Assembly: GCA_902500785.1 (NCBI GenBank)
Contig: CABVRW010000002.1
Span: 106,707 to 145,024, forward strand
Reading direction: 5' to 3'
Source: an uncultured Nitrospira sp.
GTDB taxonomy: Bacteria > Nitrospirota > Nitrospiria > Nitrospirales > Nitrospiraceae
DNA: 38,318 nucleotides
A model generated the notes under the pieces. That model worked only from the letters and a program-made list of their open reading frames with translations, was not told the origin of the DNA and did not search any database. The position numbers were made by a program, and so were the translations under genes. This document shows, one piece after another, positions 33,868-38,318 of the stretch. The number at the start of each line of letters is the position of its first letter. The stretch's first letter is position 1.

Positions 33868-34419
33868 TTACGGTGCAAGCGGGACAGGATTCGAAGCAGC
33901 GGGCAGTTCCTCATCGGAGACATACCGAATCGCCAACCCGGACATGTGGAGCATCCATCCCTGTCCGCCACCCGCTCCCTGAGTGAAACTCCACGCGTCC
34001 ATTCGAAAGGGGTTCCAGTACCCGCTGCGGTATGAGCTACTCGACGTCCCGACCGGCACCCCTGTGCCCATGGTCGATTGAAACGTGGGGCCCCGATCCG
34101 AAAGGCGCCGCACATCCGCTTCCCCAAGGACCACCGCATCGGCCCCCAACTCTTTCGCCCGTGCCAGGATGCGATCGCGCAACGTCTCTTCGCTGGCATA
34201 TTCACTGGTCGCAAAAATACGGGCGATCTGCACGTGCCCGTGATTTGGCTCGCGCTGCAACGTCGTCACGGCCTCTCCTCCAGTCCGAGGCTCGAAAGCC
34301 TTGCTCGTCAACGGATCGACCTGCACGGAGACACAGGCGTTCGACAGCGCCAGAAGGAGAATCACCACAAGGCAGGAAGCCTGTCTCATTGCAGCGCTGA
34401 TCCGATTGCTTTTTTCCAT
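33868..34419 (-). CDS. Lipoprotein of unknown function
   Basis: The 183-residue product has a signal peptide with lipobox LSNAC (Cys near residue 29), then a small alpha/beta domain with HVQIARIFATSEYASEETLRDRILARAKELGADAVVLGEADVR. This segment resembles the YbjQ/RcsF-like or DUF4156-like fold in which an ILxxAxxLGADAV helix-strand is typical. After it comes a long Gly/Ser/Pro-rich, low-order tail. Start ATG at 34419 has AGGAG about nine bases upstream. A perfect palindrome lies 48 bases upstream of the ATG and may control it. Function unknown. Confidence 0.78.
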   Translation of the reverse strand: MEKSNRISAAMRQASCLVVILLLALSNACVSVQVDPLTSKAFEPRTGGEAVTTLQREPNHGHVQIARIFATSEYASEETLRDRILARAKELGADAVVLGEADVRRLSDRGPTFQSTMGTGVPVGTSSSSYRSGYWNPFRMDAWSFTQGAGGGQGWMLHMSGLAIRYVSDEELPAASNPVPLAP

Positions 34420-34466
34420 CGGTCCACTCTCCTACTGACTTCGTCTCAAGCAACTCCCATATTGAC

Positions 34467-34488
34467 GGTTGACTCGGCCGAGTCAACC
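34467..34488. promoter_or_regulatory. Perfect 22-bp palindrome (candidate operator)
   Basis: Two 11-base arms, GGTTGACTCGG and its exact reverse complement, meet with no spacer. It lies between the stop of the DUF1499 gene and the start of the lipoprotein gene. On the minus strand the arm contains TTGACT, which could be a -35, followed 17 bases later by AATATG. There is no T-tract after it, so an operator for a dimeric regulator is likelier than a terminator. Confidence 0.65.
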
Positions 34489-34584
34489 ACCAAACACCCG
34501 AGATATGATGGTACCGATCGCCAGCCATGGCGTCAACCTCGAATAGCCGACATGACAATACATTCTATCTTGTCATGAATGCGA

Positions 34585-34947
34585 CTACAGTTTCCCTTCG
34601 ACTAGCTTGCGAATGTCCTCCATGCGTCGGCGATTCACTCCCAGGTCACTATAACCGGTCCGGGAAGCCGACCGAAAATGGATCGTCTTGGCGACATCAT
34701 CAAGGACGAATTCTACATCATCGACGAATCGCAGCAGTAAGCTGGTAAATTCATAGTGGAGGTAGGCCTCGGTCTCTTCGACAAGTTCGGCGCGTGGCTG
34801 TAGGCCCAGAATAGTTTTCAGTGCCTCTTTTGCCGTCGCTTGGTTTTTCTGGTATCGGTATGGTGCGATCCCATGTCCCTGATCGGATGCCTGGGTCGAC
34901 ACACAATTAGGGCTTGAGGGGCAAGGCTGTAGTGATTTAACCATCAT
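34585..34947 (-). CDS. DUF1499 family protein
   Basis: The 120-residue product matches DUF1499 by its characteristic blocks: CPSSPNCVST near the start, IAPYRYQ, YLHYEFTSLLLRFVDDVEF and the highly conserved IHFRSASRTGYSDLGVNRRRM at the end. Members are found in cyanobacteria, proteobacteria and plants, and no function is established. There is no signal peptide in this copy, so it is probably cytosolic or peripheral. Two ATGs (34947 and 34944) are adjacent. A TAGAAT box at 34974-34969 (minus strand) could be its -10; no matching -35 is seen. Confidence 0.88.
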   Translation of the reverse strand: MMVKSLQPCPSSPNCVSTQASDQGHGIAPYRYQKNQATAKEALKTILGLQPRAELVEETEAYLHYEFTSLLLRFVDDVEFVLDDVAKTIHFRSASRTGYSDLGVNRRRMEDIRKLVEGKL

Positions 34948-35490
34948 GGCGTCATCGACAATAAACGGATTCTACAGACCTCAGGACCGGCGCTATACAC
35001 CGGAATAGCACAAAACAATGTCTCAACATAACCGAAAGCGTCTCCCGAGGACAAATCACGTCAGCCAAAGTGCCAGGGGAGCAGTCCTGTCACATGGGCG
35101 GCTGACCAAACCTATACTCCAGAAGCAAGCTGCGCACCTACTCACCAAACTCTAATGAGAGCCACCTCCCCAGGCAACTGCGGCACCGCAGACACAAGAG
35201 GACAGGACGCGGCTCTCGCGGATGGGCCGTAGTAGCGTCACGACCGATACGCCGGATACCGGTTGCAGTCGAGCAGCGCAAGCGTCCAGGCTTATCGGGT
35301 GAGACCAGAGGATTTCACATTTGTCTCACCTTTCCCGCAATCGCACCGGCGTATCCTCTCCCCTTCGACTACCCGAGCACTTCAGATGCCCGCTTCCAGA
35401 ATCCGAGCTACGGCCTCCGTCATGTCCCCGCACCATTCCGTTGATTGCCGGAGTGATCCTGCGGTACCCTAGCCTCTTGCTGATCCCAGG

Positions 35491-35521
35491 TTGACGGCTC
35501 CCAGCCGCTCGCGCATTGTAC
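35491..35521 (+). promoter_or_regulatory. Weak promoter candidate for dapL
   Basis: TTGACG (35491-35496; five of six) followed after 18-19 bases by ATTGTA/TTGTAC, a poor -10. If used, transcription would start near 35527, exactly at the base of the hairpin at 35526-35543. Confidence 0.35.
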
Positions 35522-35525
35522 ACAG

Positions 35526-35543
35526 CTGAGCGCCGACGCTCAG
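35526..35543 (+). promoter_or_regulatory. Stem-loop in the dapL leader
   Basis: CTGAGCG, loop CCGA, CGCTCAG: a perfect seven-base-pair stem eight bases upstream of the AAGGAG ribosome-binding site. No T-tract follows, so it is likelier a 5'-end stability element or a translation-control hairpin than a terminator. Confidence 0.5.
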
Positions 35544-35565
35544 GTCAACAAAGGAGTCTTCTCGC

Positions 35566-36741
35566 ATGGCCGGTTTCCCGATCGAAGTCGCAAGCCGCAT
35601 TAAGACACTGCCCCCCTATTTGTTCGCCGCCATCGACAAGATGAAACAAGAGGCCCTCGCGCGGGGAGTCGATATCATCAATCTCGGTATCGGTGATCCG
35701 GATCTCCCGACGCCCACTCCGATCATCGACAGCCTGGCCCAAGCCGCCAAGGATCCGAAACACCACCAATATCCGTCGTATGAAGGCATGTTGTCATTTC
35801 GCAAGGCCGTGGCGAATTGGTACCGGCGCCGATTCAATGTGACACTCGATCCGGCCAATGAAGTGTTGACCTTGATCGGGTCGAAGGAAGGGATCGGCCA
35901 TATCCATCTCGCCTTCGTCGATCCCGGAGACATGGTGCTGGTGCCTAGCCCGGGATATCCGGTCTATCCCGTCGGAACCAGCTTCTGCGGCGGCCTGTCC
36001 CACATCATGCCGCTCACCAAAGCCAACGGTTTTCTGCCCGATCTCAATGCCATCCCGAAAGATGTGGCGAAGAAAGCCAAGCTGATGTGGCTGAATTCGC
36101 CGAACAACCCCACCTCGGTCATCATGAGTAAAGACTACTTCAAACGTGTGGTGGAATTTGCCCAGGAAAACCACATCATCGTCTGTCATGACGCCGCCTA
36201 CTCGGAGATTTTTTACGATGGGCAACGTCCGGCCAGTTTCCTTGAGATCGACGGGGCAAAGAATGTCGGCGTCGAGTTCCATTCCCTGTCCAAAACCTAC
36301 AACATGACCGGCTGGCGCATCGGATTCGCCGTCGGCAACAAGGATGTGTTGGCGGGACTCGGCAAGGTGAAGAGTCAATTGGACTCAGGCGTGTTCGAGG
36401 CGGTGCAGGCGGCAGGGATCACCGCGCTCGGACTGGATGATTCGGTGACCGACGGACTGCGAAAAATTTATCAAGAACGGCGCGACACCCTCGTCCCAGG
36501 CCTGAAGAAACTTGGCCTGGACGTCGATCCTCCCCCGGCCGCCTTTTATATCTGGGTGACGGTGCCCAACGGCTACACCTCCGCCTCGTTCACCGCCCAT
36601 CTCTTGGAAAAAGCCGGCATCGTGACCACGCCGGGGAACGGCTTCGGTGCGCCCGGCGAAGGCTACATTCGCATGACGGTGTGCACCACGAAGGAGCGCC
36701 TGGCAGAGGCAGTTGAGCGAATCAAGAAGGTTGGTTTTTAA
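35566..36741 (+). CDS. dapL: LL-diaminopimelate aminotransferase (DapL)
   Basis: PLP-dependent class I/II aminotransferase that converts tetrahydrodipicolinate to LL-diaminopimelate in one step, bypassing the succinylase/acetylase branches of lysine and peptidoglycan synthesis. The 391-residue protein shows NLGIGDPDLPTP (39-50), IGSKEGIGH, the NSPNNPTS block, HDAAYSEIFYDG, and the PLP lysine in HSLSKTYNMTGWRIG (Lys243), with the substrate-binding Arg in GYIRMTVC. Start ATG at 35566 with AAGGAG nine bases upstream. The sequence resembles the DapL2/MTH52-type branch more than the plant/Chlamydia type, from memory of motifs; another aminotransferase specificity cannot be excluded. Confidence 0.87.
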   Translation: MAGFPIEVASRIKTLPPYLFAAIDKMKQEALARGVDIINLGIGDPDLPTPTPIIDSLAQAAKDPKHHQYPSYEGMLSFRKAVANWYRRRFNVTLDPANEVLTLIGSKEGIGHIHLAFVDPGDMVLVPSPGYPVYPVGTSFCGGLSHIMPLTKANGFLPDLNAIPKDVAKKAKLMWLNSPNNPTSVIMSKDYFKRVVEFAQENHIIVCHDAAYSEIFYDGQRPASFLEIDGAKNVGVEFHSLSKTYNMTGWRIGFAVGNKDVLAGLGKVKSQLDSGVFEAVQAAGITALGLDDSVTDGLRKIYQERRDTLVPGLKKLGLDVDPPPAAFYIWVTVPNGYTSASFTAHLLEKAGIVTTPGNGFGAPGEGYIRMTVCTTKERLAEAVERIKKVGF

Positions 36742-36754
36742 GGCGCCTGTTCCC

Positions 36755-36782
36755 TGCTCAATTGGGATTATGTCATTGAGCA
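36755..36782 (+). repeat. Inverted repeat between dapL and folK
   Basis: TGCTCAAT and its exact reverse complement ATTGAGCA flank a 12-base loop, 14 bases after the dapL stop. There is no T-tract, so it is not a classical terminator; an intercistronic mRNA-stability hairpin is possible. Confidence 0.5.
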
Positions 36783-36839
36783 ACGGCCCGGCATTGACGT
36801 CGATCGCCCGCATTGAACTTAAGCCTTGTCAGGATCACG

Positions 36840-37403
36840 ATGGCCACTGCATTCATCGGCTTCGGCTCCAACCTAGGAAACCGGATCGACTTTTGTGACC
36901 GAGCCGTGACGCTGCTGAGCCTCCTCCCCCACTCACGACTCGACGCGGTGTCTTCGCTCTACGAAACCGAACCGCTCGACGACGGCGCTGCCCCGGGCCC
37001 CGCCTGGTTCCTGAACGGCGTCGTACAGATCGAAACGAACATTGCACCCCATAGCCTGCTGGAAATATGCCGTGAAATCGAGCGGGCCCTGGGGCGGGAC
37101 CAGGACAACCGCAAGGGGCCTCGCACCCTCGATCTCGACCTGCTGCTGTATGATGACTGCGTGCTGACCGAGTCGGCGTTGAGCGTGCCCCATCCGCGAC
37201 TTCATCAGCGCCGATTTGTGCTCGTCCCATTGGTAGAGCTCGATCCCGACCGACGACATCCGGTGCTCGGACAACGCCTGGACGACCTCCTATCACAACT
37301 CACCGATCCATCAATCGTTCGACTGCTCAATCCTCAGCCGAATTCCCGTTATGGATCACGACCTGCCTGCAGTTCACCGCCGGCAGCCGAGCCTCACGCG
37401 TGA
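36840..37403 (+). CDS. folK: 2-amino-4-hydroxy-6-hydroxymethyldihydropteridine pyrophosphokinase
   Basis: Transfers pyrophosphate from ATP to hydroxymethyldihydropterin in folate synthesis. The 187-residue protein begins ATAFIGFGSNLGNR, has the signature RDQDNRKGPRTLDLDLLLYDD with the metal-binding Asp pair, and VPHPRLHQRRFVLVPLVE. ATG at 36840 has AGGA six bases upstream; a TTG further upstream (36813) is not needed. The stop overlaps the GTG start of panC (GTGA), so the two are translationally coupled. Confidence 0.94.
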   Translation: MATAFIGFGSNLGNRIDFCDRAVTLLSLLPHSRLDAVSSLYETEPLDDGAAPGPAWFLNGVVQIETNIAPHSLLEICREIERALGRDQDNRKGPRTLDLDLLLYDDCVLTESALSVPHPRLHQRRFVLVPLVELDPDRRHPVLGQRLDDLLSQLTDPSIVRLLNPQPNSRYGSRPACSSPPAAEPHA

Positions 37404-38269
37404 AGATCATCCGCACCACCTCGGCCATGGCCGATTGGAGCCGCCGACTCCATCGTGAAGGTGTCACCATCGGGTTTGTTCCGACGATGGGAGCCTTACA
37501 TGAGGGGCACCGCGCCTTGATCCGTGCCGCCCGCTTGGCTTGCGATGCCGTTGTCGTGAGCATCTTTGTGAACCCGACGCAGTTCGGACCCACGGAAGAC
37601 CTCTCGAAATATCCACGCCAACTTCGACTCGACCAGGCGCTCTGCCGGAAGGAAGGTGTGGACGTAGTCTTCGCCCCCACCACAGAGACGATGTATCCTG
37701 CCGCCTCCCAAACCGTGGTCACGGTCCCGGCGATGGCGCGACGTTGGGAAGGCGAGGCGCGACCTCACCACTTTCAGGGCGTGGCGACGATCGTCACTAA
37801 GTTACTCTCCCTCGTCCAGCCCGACAACACATGGTTCGGGCAGAAGGATTATCAGCAAGTCGCTCTGGTGCAACAACTCGTGAAGGATCTCAATCTGCCC
37901 GGGGATGTGGTCGTCCATCCGACCATGCGAGAAGCCGACGGGCTCGCGTTAAGTTCGCGCAATGTCTATTTGTCGCGGCCCCAGCGGCAAGCGGCCCCTG
38001 TGCTCTATCGCGCGCTCCAGGCTGGAGCAGCGGCTATTCGCGCCGGCGAACGGCGCGGCACGCATATCCAACGTCACATGACTCGCGTCGTGGCAGCGGA
38101 ACCCCTGGCGACCATCGAGTATCTCTCAGTCTGCAATCCCAACACCCTCGAGCCCTTGTCCGCACTCCACCGCCAGGCAGTCCTCCTCGGAGCCCTTCGC
38201 ATTGGTCCGGTGCGTCTGCTCGACAATGTGTTGATTTCGTTCCGCCGCCGACCCTCGCGTCAAATGTAG
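37400..38269 (+). CDS. panC: Pantothenate synthetase (pantoate-beta-alanine ligase)
   Basis: ATP-dependent ligase that joins pantoate and beta-alanine. The 289-residue protein has the adenylation motifs PTMGALHEGHRAL (His34 and His37), SIFVNPTQFGPTEDLSKYPR, WFGQKDYQQVALVQQL and the KMSKS-like LALSSRNVYLS, all in the correct order. The start is GTG at 37400, overlapping the folK stop by GTGA. The family length is normal. No panB or panD follows within the remaining 49 bases. Confidence 0.95.
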   Translation: MKIIRTTSAMADWSRRLHREGVTIGFVPTMGALHEGHRALIRAARLACDAVVVSIFVNPTQFGPTEDLSKYPRQLRLDQALCRKEGVDVVFAPTTETMYPAASQTVVTVPAMARRWEGEARPHHFQGVATIVTKLLSLVQPDNTWFGQKDYQQVALVQQLVKDLNLPGDVVVHPTMREADGLALSSRNVYLSRPQRQAAPVLYRALQAGAAAIRAGERRGTHIQRHMTRVVAAEPLATIEYLSVCNPNTLEPLSALHRQAVLLGALRIGPVRLLDNVLISFRRRPSRQM

Positions 38270-38318
38270 TGCTCCCCTGAAATCAAGCCACGTGGGTTAC
38301 TTGTTGGGCGCGGTATTG

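Larger units (their letters stand above)
34948..35565. other. 618-base intergenic region between DUF1499 and dapL
   Basis: The longest gene-free stretch. Near its left end lies a TAGAAT -10-like box for the DUF1499 gene (34974-34969, minus). Near its right end are a dapL promoter candidate, a hairpin (35526-35543) and the dapL ribosome-binding site AAGGAG (35551-35556). The middle (about 35000-35460) contains only short open frames with no ribosome-binding site; I see no tRNA, no clear riboswitch and no terminator with a T-tract. Confidence 0.5.

Noticed and set aside
1-38318. CRISPR arrays, insertion sequences, prophage or integron features
   Set aside because: No spaced direct repeats, transposase, integrase or phage genes were seen on either strand.

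Overview
The window looks like chromosomal DNA of a GC-rich, diderm (outer-membrane) bacterium. Gene content and protein style fit the Nitrospirota (Nitrospira-like) best. This is an inference from the mix of lolA, Wzm/Wzt polysaccharide export, several lipoproteins, an LL-diaminopimelate aminotransferase, larB/larC and many lineage-type small proteins; no rRNA or nitrification marker lies in the window to prove it. I recognise 41 protein genes. I see no tRNA, rRNA, CRISPR array, transposase or prophage gene, and base composition looks even, so this is mostly core genome rather than an island.

Layout. (1) 1-1910: the 3' part of a PAS-GAF-PAS sensor histidine kinase, cut by the window edge. 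(2) 2002-10593, minus strand: a long co-directional run larC - Na+/Ca2+ exchanger - pdxA - small unknown - ksgA - ftsK - lolA - 2OG-Fe(II) oxygenase. (3) 10764-13149: a plus-strand secreted protein sits between larC and larB. larB is translationally coupled to gpsA, which is driven by a consensus sigma-70-like promoter at 13238-13267. (4) 13378-16953: a zinc-ribbon membrane protein faces truD - archaeal-type ornithine cyclodeaminase - ArgZ-type arginine dihydrolase. The last two genes overlap by ATGA and together form a split version of the cyanobacterial arginine-to-proline enzyme AgrE/ArgZ. (5) 17066-20559: a secreted protein coupled to a metallophosphoesterase, a HEAT-repeat membrane protein, and a MarR regulator coupled to a metallo-beta-lactamase-fold hydrolase.

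(6) 20561-23998, minus strand: LON-domain protein - ABC ATPase - ABC-2 permease - SirB1-type transglutaminase-like protein, with a long inverted repeat between the two ABC genes. (7) 24178-27068: a CrtC/AttH lipocalin-like protein, a seven-bladed BNR/YCF48-like lipoprotein and a histidine phosphatase. (8) 27253-31169: a Spy/CpxP-like lipoprotein, several unknowns, a phospholipid-type methyltransferase with an Asn-Gly tail and a tiny coiled-coil protein. (9) 31322-33481: Wzm/Wzt O-polysaccharide exporter. (10) 33868-34947: a lipoprotein and a DUF1499 protein, with a perfect 22-bp palindrome between them. (11) 35566-38269: dapL, folK and panC.

Functional threads are envelope biogenesis (LolA, Wzm/Wzt, lipoproteins, phospholipid methylation, GpsA for glycerolipid backbones), cofactor and amino-acid synthesis (PdxA, FolK, PanC, DapL, LarB/LarC nickel-pincer cofactor) and arginine nitrogen release (ArgZ plus ornithine cyclodeaminase). 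The most system-like observation is the split, coupled arginine dihydrolase/ornithine cyclodeaminase pair. The least explained elements are the palindrome at 34467-34488, the inverted repeat at 22250-22319, and the two -35/-10-like signals that would give leaderless or nearly leaderless transcripts.
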